A stretch of DNA of 64,000 bases from UBA3006 sp036746695. Lineage in GTDB: Bacteria > Actinomycetota > Acidimicrobiia > Acidimicrobiales > Ilumatobacteraceae. Below, piece after piece: positions 44,429 through 53,062 of the stretch (the stretch's first letter is position 1; each line of letters begins with the position of its first letter). The position numbers were made by a program, and so were the translations under genes. The stretch covers positions 992,001 through 1,056,000 of the forward strand of contig DAIODP010000001.1 of the NCBI GenBank assembly GCA_036746695.1. The letters run 5' to 3'. Below the pieces are notes generated by a model. That model searched no databases, was not told the DNA's origin, and worked only from the letters and a program-made list of their open reading frames with translations.

Positions 44429-45330
44429 ACAGCCGCCGAATTCCAAATATTGCTTGCTCTATCACGCTCTTCTTCTTCAATCTCACTTAACTCAGACTCT
44501 AATTGAGTGCCAAGATAACTACTTTTGAACCGCTCCATACGATTCCATTCTGGGGGGCCGTCGGTGCCATATCCAGCGTGCCAGCCCCCTCGAGCGATGT
44601 TGATGTTAATGAGAGCAGGCAGCCTGACCGATAATTCCTTTGTTGCGCCAATTATCTCACCCGGGGAATCATCGACTTCTCTTGACGCAACCCCAAATGA
44701 TTCCGCAACGTCTGTAATGCTCCATGATCGACGAGTTTCCACTTTGGTCAAAATGGAAAAGTCGTTATCTTCGCACACAAAAAGAATTGGAAGTTTCTTG
44801 GTCGCCGCAAAACCAAACGCTGCCAACACATAATCTTCCTCGCCAGACGCATCTCCCATGACTGTAATTGTCTTTTCTCCCGAGGCTAAACACATGCCGA
44901 CTGCAATTGGTACCTGATCACCCATCAGACCGCTATGTCCCCACATGCGAATAGCAGGATCGTGTATTGATGCAGATCCGCCCCGACCGCGCGCACAACC
45001 AGTCTCCAAGCCCAGTAATTCATCCCTTAACCGGTCCGGCGAACCACCAAGTGAGAGGTAATACGAGTGTGCACGATGCTGAGCAAAAAGGTGATAGCCC
45101 TTCAACACGTGGAAAAGACTGGCGGGGACGTGCTCTGATCCCATTGATAGATACGAAGGAACGTAAATCCTTTTGTCCTGGATGGCCTTAGCTACTTGTG
45201 ATTCAAACGCTTGGTTAAAAACCCACTTCCGCCAAATCGACGTGATTTCTCGATCCGACAACTCTTCGTGGTATTGGTTTTGATAGCTGCCATTTTGAAT
45301 TTTCTCACGAATGTCGCGATTGGACCCCAT
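44425..45330 (-). CDS. TPP-dependent E1 alpha-like subunit
   Basis: 301 residues from ATG 45330, preferred because AGAGGA lies six bases upstream; the open frame extends to 45375. E1 alpha motifs: HRAHSYYLSLGG, GRGGSASIHDP, WGHSGLMGDQVPIAVGMCLA, and the TPP/Mg motif GDASGEEDYVLAAFGF followed by FVCEDNDFS. It resembles pyruvate or acetoin dehydrogenase E1 alpha. Paired E1 proteins without E2/E3 can act as carboligases; AviB1/AviB2 of avilamycin synthesis, which build a two-carbon branch on a sugar, are the precedent I recall. Such a role here is inference. Confidence 0.84.
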   Translation of the reverse strand: MGSNRDIREKIQNGSYQNQYHEELSDREITSIWRKWVFNQAFESQVAKAIQDKRIYVPSYLSMGSEHVPASLFHVLKGYHLFAQHRAHSYYLSLGGSPDRLRDELLGLETGCARGRGGSASIHDPAIRMWGHSGLMGDQVPIAVGMCLASGEKTITVMGDASGEEDYVLAAFGFAATKKLPILFVCEDNDFSILTKVETRRSWSITDVAESFGVASREVDDSPGEIIGATKELSVRLPALININIARGGWHAGYGTDGPPEWNRMERFKSSYLGTQLESELSEIEEEERDRASNIWNSAAV

Positions 45331-45371
45331 ATTATTCCTCTTTGACTCACTCAGAATGACGAGCTGCTTAC

Positions 45372-46049
45372 TCAAATGCTACTTCGGGATACTACGATCG
45401 TTTCTAACGAATTTTCGACTTCGAATTTTTCAAATAGTCGACGTAGTGTTGCAACTGAAATCACATCGGCTGGGGTTAAGACAGAGTGTTGACCAGAATT
45501 CATTCGCCCACGAATTATCAAAATTGTTGAATCTGAGTCAAAGCACTCGAGGTCTTCTAAACAACCAATGTTTTTATAGGTTGCCGTGACTTCACCAATT
45601 GCTTGGCTTTCAACTACCAATTTTTGGGCATCCAACACGACTGACTTTGGGTCGGTTATTTGGAAGTTGTGGGATACATCCTCGTACGGAGTGAATTCTC
45701 GTCCGTAACGATCTTCAAATCTGACAAGATCGTCCTTGTCCCTCGGAGACTCAATTTCAAGCATTAGTGCTGACTTGTTTCCTGAAGCCGTACTTCTGTG
45801 AAAAAGACCAGGGCGAAGCATAACTCTCTCAGCTGGACCCACCTTTATTGAACTATTCAGGAAGTCAACTTCAACCTCGCCAGAAAGCACCACAAGTCCA
45901 GTCTTCTTTTTGGGGTGACAATGAAGCGATGTTGATGCCCCTGGATCAAGATTGAGAAACCAAAGTCCAACTTCGTCGGTTTCAATTAATGGGTATTCAA
46001 ATCCCCAAGGTTTACGTACAGCATCCACAGTATTAAGCGAATCAATCAA
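45372..46049 (-). CDS. cupin domain protein
   Basis: 225 residues. The N-terminal cupin (about 20-110) resembles mannose-6-phosphate isomerase type II and WxcM-like proteins: PWGFEYPLIET, SLHCHPKKKTGLVVLSGEVE, RPGLFHRSTA, with metal-ligand-like His pairs (HCH, H). The C-terminal half (about 125-220) looks like a second, degenerate cupin (TILIIRGRMN). Possible sugar isomerase or epimerase, or a cofactor-free cupin. It overlaps the DJ-1 gene by 8 bp, inside the operon. Confidence 0.75.
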   Translation of the reverse strand: MIDSLNTVDAVRKPWGFEYPLIETDEVGLWFLNLDPGASTSLHCHPKKKTGLVVLSGEVEVDFLNSSIKVGPAERVMLRPGLFHRSTASGNKSALMLEIESPRDKDDLVRFEDRYGREFTPYEDVSHNFQITDPKSVVLDAQKLVVESQAIGEVTATYKNIGCLEDLECFDSDSTILIIRGRMNSGQHSVLTPADVISVATLRRLFEKFEVENSLETIVVSRSSI

Positions 46050-46563
46050 ACTTTGGTAATTGATTCAACATATTGAGTGTCGCAATCATAAACTCAGGAT
46101 TGTTTCGGTAGTGAGGCGAAGTCACCAAATTACCATCAATTACGACTGGCTCTTCTGAGTAAATTGCTCCAGCATTTATTAAGTCTTGTTTAATGCTCTG
46201 GAATCCCGTGGCGCGGCGACCACGCAATAGGTCTGCTGTGACCAGCACCCAAGGTCCGTGACAAATTGCCGCTATTCCTCTATTCAAACTTCCCATTTGT
46301 TTTACAAAATGCACTGCGTCTGGTTCATTTCGTACCCGGTCGGGACCCTCAAAACCTCCGGGCAGATAAACCAGATCAAAATCCTTCGGATCTAATTCTT
46401 TGAAACCCGTCGTTGATCTTGCAGGAACACCATATTTACCCAATACGTCTTTCCCTGTTGTCGTTGCAACGACGACTTCACAAGTTTCAAGAAATCTATA
46501 GTACGGGTAGACAAATTCTTCGTCCTGGAACCCTGGTCCAGTAAGTATCACTACCCTTCTCAT
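46042..46563 (-). CDS. DJ-1/PfpI family protein
   Basis: 173 residues. Nucleophile elbow AAICHGPWVL with the conserved Cys and following His; LVYLPGGFEGPD and GNLVTSPHYRNNPEF complete the fold. Family members are glyoxalases/deglycases, hydratases or amidase-like enzymes. In a sugar operon it might act on a reactive carbonyl intermediate. Start ATGA overlaps the enolase-superfamily gene. Confidence 0.85.
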   Translation of the reverse strand: MRRVVILTGPGFQDEEFVYPYYRFLETCEVVVATTTGKDVLGKYGVPARSTTGFKELDPKDFDLVYLPGGFEGPDRVRNEPDAVHFVKQMGSLNRGIAAICHGPWVLVTADLLRGRRATGFQSIKQDLINAGAIYSEEPVVIDGNLVTSPHYRNNPEFMIATLNMLNQLPKFD

Positions 46564-47708
46564 GATTGCTCGATCCTTTCAGACTTTATGCAGTGCCGCT
46601 CAAGTGTAGATGCCTGCAGAACAACTCCAAGGCCTGGGGCTTCGGAGATCTGAATTGTTCCGCCAGATATTGTCCAACCAGAGTCAAGCAACTCCTCATA
46701 AACCGCGTTTCCAGAAGTATCCATTTCAATCAGATCCATCGAATACGAGCCGCAGATAGCGTGTGCCGTGGCAGCCAGCAAGACACCCGAGGAGAAATTG
46801 TGTGGCGAAACCAGTCGACCAAACGACTTTCCCACAGCAGCAATATCCCTCAGGGTTGATATGCCCCCAACACGACCAACGTCGGGCATCAACACATCAA
46901 TTGCCCCCAATGATGCAAGATGCGAAAAATCTGCTGGAGAAAAGCTGTTCTCGCCCAGAGCAATCGGTATCCCTTGCGCTCCAGACAACAATTCAGCCAG
47001 AGCAAAGTTGTATTCGGGCTGTAAAGGCTCCTCAAGCCAATACAACCTATGCTCAGCCCAGCGCCCAATGGCCTCTTTGGCGGCACGTAAGTCATATCCA
47101 CAGTTGAGGTCAATCATCAAATCAGCGTCTAAACCAATTTCATCGCGTAGTGCCTTTACTCGTAAAGATTCTTCTCTCGGTGGTAAAACACCGAGGTGAG
47201 CTTTAATCTTTGAGTAACCAAGGGACCTGATTCGATACGCTTCTCGCCGCATTGCGTCAATATCGTCTTGCCAGTAAATATCGCTTGCATACGCTGGCAA
47301 AGACTTTCGCGCTACACCTCCAAATAATTCATAACACGGACGGTTAAGTGCCTTTCCATAAACGTCCCACATCGCCATCTCTACCGCACTTACTGCCGCG
47401 GAGACCGTCCCAAGTTGTTCAAAGTAGGTGGGTTCGTAAGACCATGTTTGTTTCCACCGACTCATTTCATTGGCAGAGAATTTGAGTGCTTTGTGTGCGA
47501 CGAAACTGCTGAGAACATTAGAAATCTGACTTGCGTTTCCAATTCCTTCGCCAAGACCAACAAGGCCAGACCTGGTGCGCAACTGCACTAGCGCGTGCTC
47601 CCGCACTTTGAAGCCTCCGCGAGAAATTCTCATTTCACTTTTTAGATCTTTCTTTAAGTGAAAAACCTCAACAGCACAAATTTGGAGTCCTTCGTCAAAA
47701 CTCTCCAT
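46560..47708 (-). CDS. enolase-superfamily (mandelate racemase/muconate lactonising-type) enzyme
   Basis: 382 residues. The catalytic residues are visible in order: KIKAH (K167/K169), the metal ligands D200 (MIDLN), E226 (WLEEPL) and E253 (LGENS), and H303 (SPHNFSSG). This is the set of the MR/MLE group, in which an alpha-proton of a carboxylate is abstracted for racemisation, dehydration or cycloisomerisation, for example in sugar-acid dehydratases. An enzyme needing a carboxylate substrate inside this operon suggests the product includes a sugar acid or a carboxylated branch. It adjoins the radical SAM gene with no gap. Confidence 0.86.
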   Translation of the reverse strand: MESFDEGLQICAVEVFHLKKDLKSEMRISRGGFKVREHALVQLRTRSGLVGLGEGIGNASQISNVLSSFVAHKALKFSANEMSRWKQTWSYEPTYFEQLGTVSAAVSAVEMAMWDVYGKALNRPCYELFGGVARKSLPAYASDIYWQDDIDAMRREAYRIRSLGYSKIKAHLGVLPPREESLRVKALRDEIGLDADLMIDLNCGYDLRAAKEAIGRWAEHRLYWLEEPLQPEYNFALAELLSGAQGIPIALGENSFSPADFSHLASLGAIDVLMPDVGRVGGISTLRDIAAVGKSFGRLVSPHNFSSGVLLAATAHAICGSYSMDLIEMDTSGNAVYEELLDSGWTISGGTIQISEAPGLGVVLQASTLERHCIKSERIEQS

Positions 47709-49253
47709 TTAGTGTCCTAAAAGTTTTCGTCGTAGACGAATCTTGGACATCTCTTCAACATTTTGCCTCTGTTTTGCTCCAAACTTTTTTTCAACCAATT
47801 GAAGATACGGCTCATACGAAAAATAGGTGTGCCAAGCATCGTCCCTAAGTTGCAGCACTTCTTTTGCAGAGAGAAATTTGGTGGGAAGCGGCTGCGCCTC
47901 ATACGAAAGAAAGCCAAATCCTTCATAAGTCTCCGGAAGCTTCCATCCGTTCAACCTTGCCTGGAGATGCAATGGGCTACCTGGCAGCGCTTGACATGGG
48001 TAAAAATTTGCAAATTCTGTGCACAACTCCAGAGAGAGTTGCAGGGTTTCGGCCACCGTGGTCCGGTCGTCTTCAGGAAATCCGAATATGTAGTTGGCGC
48101 CAACATTGATATCACTGTTCCGGATTGACGTCACAACGTCTCGAATATTTACATCCTTGAAAGTACCTTTTGATACTTCTTTGCGAACAAGTTGATTGCC
48201 TGCCTCAATGCCTATACCCAGCCAATTCACACCGGCTTTCTTGAACATTTCCAGATATTTCTCGCGAACAGTATCAACTCGCGCATATGCCCACATATTG
48301 AAGTCATAGCCTCTGTCTATTACTCCTTTAAGCAAAGGCTCAAAATATCTACGATCAAGGAAAAACATCTCGTCTGAAATTCGAAGTGTGTTAACACCCA
48401 TGTCCGCAAGCTTGCCCATTTCTCTTAAGACAAATTCTGGACTCCAAAATCTCATGCCCTTTGAATCTGCGGCCGTTACATCTTCCCCGTTGTTCACGCG
48501 GTTCACGATATTTATCATGCAGAAATCACACCCATATTTACAGCCAAGCGAACTATAAATCGCTGCAAATGGTGTCCTAGTTTCGTGGTCATACCCCGTG
48601 TGCCAAAAGTGGGCACGGTATAGATCTAGATCCTTGGATTTCTTTGGTAACAAATCCCATGCATACCCGGGAAGATCAATGTCCATTCGATCATTTGGTA
48701 CCACACCCTCTGGGGTGTTGAGAACCAACTTTCCTTCATTTTTGTAACCAATGCCCTTAACCTTTGAAAGCTCAGAGCCGAGATCCGAGCGCAAAAGATT
48801 GTGAAGAGCATAAACACCTTCATTCAGAATGACAATGTCAATGCAGTTATAACCAAGCACCTCCATTGGCAATGCGCTCGTATGAGAGCCGACTATCGCG
48901 ATTTTGAATGAAGGATCAATTTGACGGAGTTGACTCGCGAAGGCTAACGCTCCAACCATATTTGTTGTTCCGGGGTTTGGATTTTGTCCATAAACGACAA
49001 GACAGACCAATCTAGGGTTCTCTTCAATAGCCCGTTTTGCTGCGTTTTCTGGGTCCAGCCGTTCCGCGTCTGCGTCCAGAATTGCAACCCCAAATCCTTT
49101 ACTACGACAAGATTCGGCAAGTAACAAAGCCCATGTTGGAGGTTCGATCGCAGAATAATCATCTGCAAGCGCTTGGTAAGCGGATCGAGAGGAGTTTGGC
49201 GAAACGAACAAAACGTCAAGATTTTTAGATTCGTTTTTTGAATTTTTGGACAT
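47709..49253 (-). CDS. B12-binding-domain radical SAM enzyme
   Basis: 514 residues. The N-terminal cobalamin-binding-type domain (about 10-150: DVLFVSPNSS, AIVGSHTSALPMEVLGYN, DIVILNEGVYALHNLL) has no clear DxHxxG, so cobalamin may bind base-off without a His ligand. The radical SAM domain carries C238-x3-C242-x2-C245 (SLGCKYGCDFC) and GIGIEAGNQ. Class B enzymes of this layout are often C- or P-methylases or do ring rearrangements; the closest chemistry cannot be read from sequence. In this operon a C-methylation or skeletal change of a sugar intermediate is a fair guess. Confidence 0.85.
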   Translation of the reverse strand: MSKNSKNESKNLDVLFVSPNSSRSAYQALADDYSAIEPPTWALLLAESCRSKGFGVAILDADAERLDPENAAKRAIEENPRLVCLVVYGQNPNPGTTNMVGALAFASQLRQIDPSFKIAIVGSHTSALPMEVLGYNCIDIVILNEGVYALHNLLRSDLGSELSKVKGIGYKNEGKLVLNTPEGVVPNDRMDIDLPGYAWDLLPKKSKDLDLYRAHFWHTGYDHETRTPFAAIYSSLGCKYGCDFCMINIVNRVNNGEDVTAADSKGMRFWSPEFVLREMGKLADMGVNTLRISDEMFFLDRRYFEPLLKGVIDRGYDFNMWAYARVDTVREKYLEMFKKAGVNWLGIGIEAGNQLVRKEVSKGTFKDVNIRDVVTSIRNSDINVGANYIFGFPEDDRTTVAETLQLSLELCTEFANFYPCQALPGSPLHLQARLNGWKLPETYEGFGFLSYEAQPLPTKFLSAKEVLQLRDDAWHTYFSYEPYLQLVEKKFGAKQRQNVEEMSKIRLRRKLLGH

Positions 49254-49293
49254 GTCGTTTAAAGACTTCCTTATTGTCGCTTCATTTAGAAAA

Positions 49294-50208
49294 TTAACAA
49301 ATTCTTACAAGGCGTAAACTTCCACTGGTGTAGTGGTGAAATGCTGACGTATTTGTCTTGATTTCGTCGTTTTCAGAGCGTTCGACGATAACCAACTCGC
49401 TATCGCCAATTGCAGGGACTTCGTCTATGTATTCGTCTGACCGAATCATAAGCTCGTGATTACCAACCATTATTGTTGTGTCGATAGAAAGACGAGCACC
49501 ACAAGCAGGCTTCATTATCGTCCTGTGGAGTAACGAATAGTCAGATATGTGCAAATTTCCTTTTTCTGGAATTAGCTCCGGAATGGGACTAAAGAAGGGT
49601 TGAACCCAACTCATCTCTTCATACGAAGGGGACAACCTCAAGTAATCGTCGCTGAATTGATCTGTGTCCCAAAACTCAAGAGTATTTGATGCAGTATCAC
49701 CTGCCAACGGAATGAAACAATTCATTCCCCAGGGCCCCTCCACCCACGCATCGCTGTGGAGTAAAGAGGTGTTCAAAGGACGGCCAATGTTTTCGCTTTG
49801 TTCTTTTGAAAATTTAAGTCGGATATTTGGAGTCGCTCGAAACTTGGTGAGCAACTTTGGATTAGGCGAAATCATTGCTTTGCAAATCTTTGTCCACTCA
49901 CGTAAAACTAAATTGAACTCCAATTGATACTCTTTCTTGGGTACTACCGCACCATTGGGTGTGACATTAAGAAGATCTACGGTTGCTGGAGAAAGCAGTC
50001 CGATCTCAGAATCAGTTAATGGTGTCCCGTGAATTCGAAGTGCACGAGAAACATATTGGAGAACGGCCTGTTGAAGATTTGAGAAATGTGTTGGGTCGAT
50101 GCGATGGACTACCATCATCGCGTGTGGTCGAACCAGATTCCACTGATCCGCCATTTCGTTCATTCTGTTTATTCGATCACCGAAGGAGTTGGTGGAGGCT
50201 ACAGACAT
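49294..50208 (-). CDS. putative Fe(II)/2-oxoglutarate oxygenase-like protein
   Basis: 304 residues, not firmly recognised. The middle segment SLLHSDAWVEGPWGMNCFIP offers a His-x-Asp pair, and SDYSLLHRTIMKPACGARLS followed by IDTTIMV offers a distal His and an Arg, the spacing expected of a double-stranded beta-helix oxygenase (PhyH/StrG-like). Long N-terminal helical region. It overlaps the GT2 gene by 10 bp, so it is part of the operon. It could equally be a non-oxygenase cupin-like fold. Confidence 0.55.
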   Translation of the reverse strand: MSVASTNSFGDRINRMNEMADQWNLVRPHAMMVVHRIDPTHFSNLQQAVLQYVSRALRIHGTPLTDSEIGLLSPATVDLLNVTPNGAVVPKKEYQLEFNLVLREWTKICKAMISPNPKLLTKFRATPNIRLKFSKEQSENIGRPLNTSLLHSDAWVEGPWGMNCFIPLAGDTASNTLEFWDTDQFSDDYLRLSPSYEEMSWVQPFFSPIPELIPEKGNLHISDYSLLHRTIMKPACGARLSIDTTIMVGNHELMIRSDEYIDEVPAIGDSELVIVERSENDEIKTNTSAFHHYTSGSLRLVRIC

Positions 50209-51017
50209 CTAATCTCCTCAATTCTTCGTTTAGTAAAAATCTTCTTTCCAGTGAATAGTCTTATTGGCTGATCAAGCCACAACTGTATTGTGTATCCAAC
50301 ACCCCACCGCCAAGCCGTTCGTTTCGGTATACCACCAATTCTTTGTCCCTCTGGCGCATCAACTTCAAGTACGTTTAAATCTGATGCCAACGCCCTGGTT
50401 GTCATCAGTGGATCAAAGCTAAGGGTCGCATTCAATAAAGTTTCCAGCCATCGATACTCGGTTTCGTCTATCAAATCTAACTCGCGAAGCAGCCTTACAG
50501 GAAACGCTCTGAACCCAACAATTGGATCGCGTAAATTCGAAGATGGAAAACGAAGTCTGTACATGAATCGAAAAAGGCTATTCCCGACAAAGGTTAGAGC
50601 TGTGTCATCAAGTGACTTGCTTGCATTAAAATATCTCGATCCGATCACCAAATCTACAGAATTGTTTATCATCGGTGCTACGAGGCTTGGAACTAAAGTT
50701 GGGTCACAATTCCCGTCGGGCTGAAACATCACAACGTGTGAACAACCCATTTCAATTATTGATTCAAGACCCACTCTTAACGCTTCGGCGATCCCGGGTA
50801 CAGTCTGGCTTATTACATGGCACCCCGAATTCATCAAGTATTCGAAAGATCCATCTGTGGAGTTCCCATCAACATAAACAACATGGGATTTGAAATCTTC
50901 TTGCTCAAGCGTCTCATTTAACTGGCTGGTAATCACCCTCAACGCATCTATCTCGTTTTTACAGAGTGCAACAATCCCCACAAACGGAACTTTGGATTGG
51001 CTTATCACATACCCCAT
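50199..51017 (-). CDS. glycosyltransferase family 2 (polyprenyl-phosphate-sugar-synthase-like)
   Basis: 272 residues; first gene of the leftward operon. VGIVALCKNEIDALRVI, HVVYVDGNSTDGSFEYL, GIAEALRVGLESIIEMG, VMFQPDGNCDPTLVPSLV (metal-binding QPDGN), and LVIGSRYF are the motifs of DPM1/Ppm-type GT2. No C-terminal TM pair is obvious. It may load the island's sugar onto a lipid carrier for the membrane glycosyltransferase encoded divergently next to it. Confidence 0.86.
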   Translation of the reverse strand: MGYVISQSKVPFVGIVALCKNEIDALRVITSQLNETLEQEDFKSHVVYVDGNSTDGSFEYLMNSGCHVISQTVPGIAEALRVGLESIIEMGCSHVVMFQPDGNCDPTLVPSLVAPMINNSVDLVIGSRYFNASKSLDDTALTFVGNSLFRFMYRLRFPSSNLRDPIVGFRAFPVRLLRELDLIDETEYRWLETLLNATLSFDPLMTTRALASDLNVLEVDAPEGQRIGGIPKRTAWRWGVGYTIQLWLDQPIRLFTGKKIFTKRRIEEIRCL

Positions 51018-51234
51018 TCTAGTGGTCTTCCCTTCCTCGGACCTACAAGCCCTATTCCTCTACACTTGGTTTCTCATACGATTGCGATTCAGGGAGCGCG
51101 ATATTTCTGGATTTCATGTTGCATTGAGTGTGTTACATCTTGAATGAGGACAAATCTGCTTTTCCTCTTCTGTTTGACTTTGTTTTTATCATCGTTTTGG
51201 CCCGAATCAGGTTCGAGTTGTTACAGTCGGAGTC
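51018..51234. promoter_or_regulatory. divergent intergenic region of the island
   Basis: 217 bp between the first gene of the leftward operon and the rightward membrane-protein gene. It should hold both promoters. No -10/-35 pair with correct spacing was convincing by eye. Confidence 0.4.
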
Positions 51235-53040
51235 GTGTTAGACCGAATGATACAAAAAGTTACAGGTTTAACTTTGCTGGTCATATTTCTAATATTCGCC
51301 GCAGTCATGCACGCACTTTGGATCTCTGAACAATTCGCATTCGCTGGTTACTGGGATGACACATGGATGTTGGTTGGGAACATCGAAAAAATGCCCAGTG
51401 GCTTATTGGCACCAATTTCTTGGATTCTTGACCAAGAAGGCGACATGGCTGGTGCACTTATTTGGATTCTTTTGGCTGTCGGAGAATGGAGTGGTTTGCA
51501 ATCCAATTGGTTGCTCATTCTCTTCGCAAACCTAGCGATTGTGGCCCTTGTTACCGTTCTTTGTCGAATCGCAATAGTTCTAGGTGTTAAAAAGTCTGTG
51601 TCGATTACGTCGGGTTTAATTCTCTATTCCTCCCCAGCGCTGATTGATCAGCGTGCTTGGTTTGTTCCTATTCAACACACGCTTACCGTGCTCTTTGGCG
51701 TACTCGGGTGTTATTGGACATTTAGGTTGCTGAGCAGGCCCCGAGCAGACAATCAAATCGGATTTGCTGAATTACTTTCGTTAAATTTCATGTTGTTGCT
51801 TGTTGGTCTGGGCCGCGAAATAGGTATCCCACTCTCGGTTCTAGTGCTTACCGTTCTCATTATGAGACGGCCACGCTTTTACCAAATCGTTTCGCTCGCA
51901 TGGCTTTTGCCACTGTTAATTCAGCTTCAGCGAGTTTTCACTAACCGGCTGGGAACTCATGTCGAGAATTTCATGGGCGGATCTCGATTCAACATAATTA
52001 GGCCCTCTCTAAATCTAATTGGAGAATCAAAGCCGAGCACATTATTGCTATTGATATTACCTTTCATATTTTTGTTGCAATATGTGTTGGTTCGCAGACC
52101 AGTGGAGAAGAATTCTCCTCTTCCGAAAAATCATTGGTATTTGAAATCCCCTGGTCGAGCAATGATTGTTCTTCGTGTAGCTGTGCTTGCGCTTTGTTTG
52201 CTTTGTATTTGGTTACCAAGAGTTGGCACCCCGTTGCTGGCAATCACCCCTCCGTTTGCCTACTTTTCTAACGAGTATCTCTATTATTTTGCTCGTTGGT
52301 CTCACACCCAGTTTGAACTTAATGTCTATTGGATTGGTGTAGTGATTACCTTCGCTGCTGTCTTAACTTTTCGACGCGCGCTGTTTTTGATAATTGCAAT
52401 TATGAGTTTTCTTTTCACTCTTCCTTATTTGCTACCACTTACAGCAACGTTTGATGTCGCAAAGTATGTACCTGCGACAAGCATTACCCGTTATTCGGTT
52501 TATTTCTTGCCTTTAGCAATGTGTCTTTTGATTCATTTTTGGGAACAAGCATTTAAATTTCTAGAGAGTCTTCTTCCAAGGTTTCAATCAGTAGTCCAAT
52601 TATTGATTCCAGCAGTTCTCGGCCTGGTGCTTTTAGTGGGGCAGTTGGGGCCGATGGAGCAACGAAGCCTTGATTACCGGTCAATTGCCCCGGTTGTCTG
52701 TTCGTTGGACAGATTTTCAGTACCTAGCCAAAGTGGTGATCATTTCATGAAGGGGTACATGAATATGTATGTCGCCGATCCACTCGAGGTTTTATACGAC
52801 GACTATCGAATCAAGCGTCGCTCTGATTTGGTTTTTAGGGTTCTAGACATCAAAAATCTTGACACCACTTGCAACTATCCAGTTAATGCTCTGCTAGAGG
52901 CCCTCGGTCCCTGGGTGGGTGGGGATAGCCAAACAAGACTGGATCAAATCAAAGAACTGTTGGGCTCACAGTCTGAAAATGACTTGAGGGAAGATGTATT
53001 TGACGTATACCGACTAATGAAGTCGCGCGGAGAAATCTGA
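51235..53040 (+). CDS. polytopic membrane protein, possible GT-C-type glycosyltransferase
   Basis: 601 residues, GTG at 51235 (ATG 51247 is an alternative). About 11-12 TM helices and a C-terminal soluble tail of about 120 residues. The first outer loop reads FAGYWDDTWMLVGN, with an Asp pair after TM1 at the place of the catalytic acid of GT-C enzymes. Later blocks: QRAWFVPIQHTLTVLFGVLG and GREIGIPLSVLVLT. No family name recognised. It is the last gene before the intact tRNA-Ala and probably uses the lipid-linked product of the adjacent GT2. Confidence 0.65.
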   Translation: MLDRMIQKVTGLTLLVIFLIFAAVMHALWISEQFAFAGYWDDTWMLVGNIEKMPSGLLAPISWILDQEGDMAGALIWILLAVGEWSGLQSNWLLILFANLAIVALVTVLCRIAIVLGVKKSVSITSGLILYSSPALIDQRAWFVPIQHTLTVLFGVLGCYWTFRLLSRPRADNQIGFAELLSLNFMLLLVGLGREIGIPLSVLVLTVLIMRRPRFYQIVSLAWLLPLLIQLQRVFTNRLGTHVENFMGGSRFNIIRPSLNLIGESKPSTLLLLILPFIFLLQYVLVRRPVEKNSPLPKNHWYLKSPGRAMIVLRVAVLALCLLCIWLPRVGTPLLAITPPFAYFSNEYLYYFARWSHTQFELNVYWIGVVITFAAVLTFRRALFLIIAIMSFLFTLPYLLPLTATFDVAKYVPATSITRYSVYFLPLAMCLLIHFWEQAFKFLESLLPRFQSVVQLLIPAVLGLVLLVGQLGPMEQRSLDYRSIAPVVCSLDRFSVPSQSGDHFMKGYMNMYVADPLEVLYDDYRIKRRSDLVFRVLDIKNLDTTCNYPVNALLEALGPWVGGDSQTRLDQIKELLGSQSENDLREDVFDVYRLMKSRGEI

Positions 53041-53062
53041 TTTGCGGCTGCAGCAGATGAAA

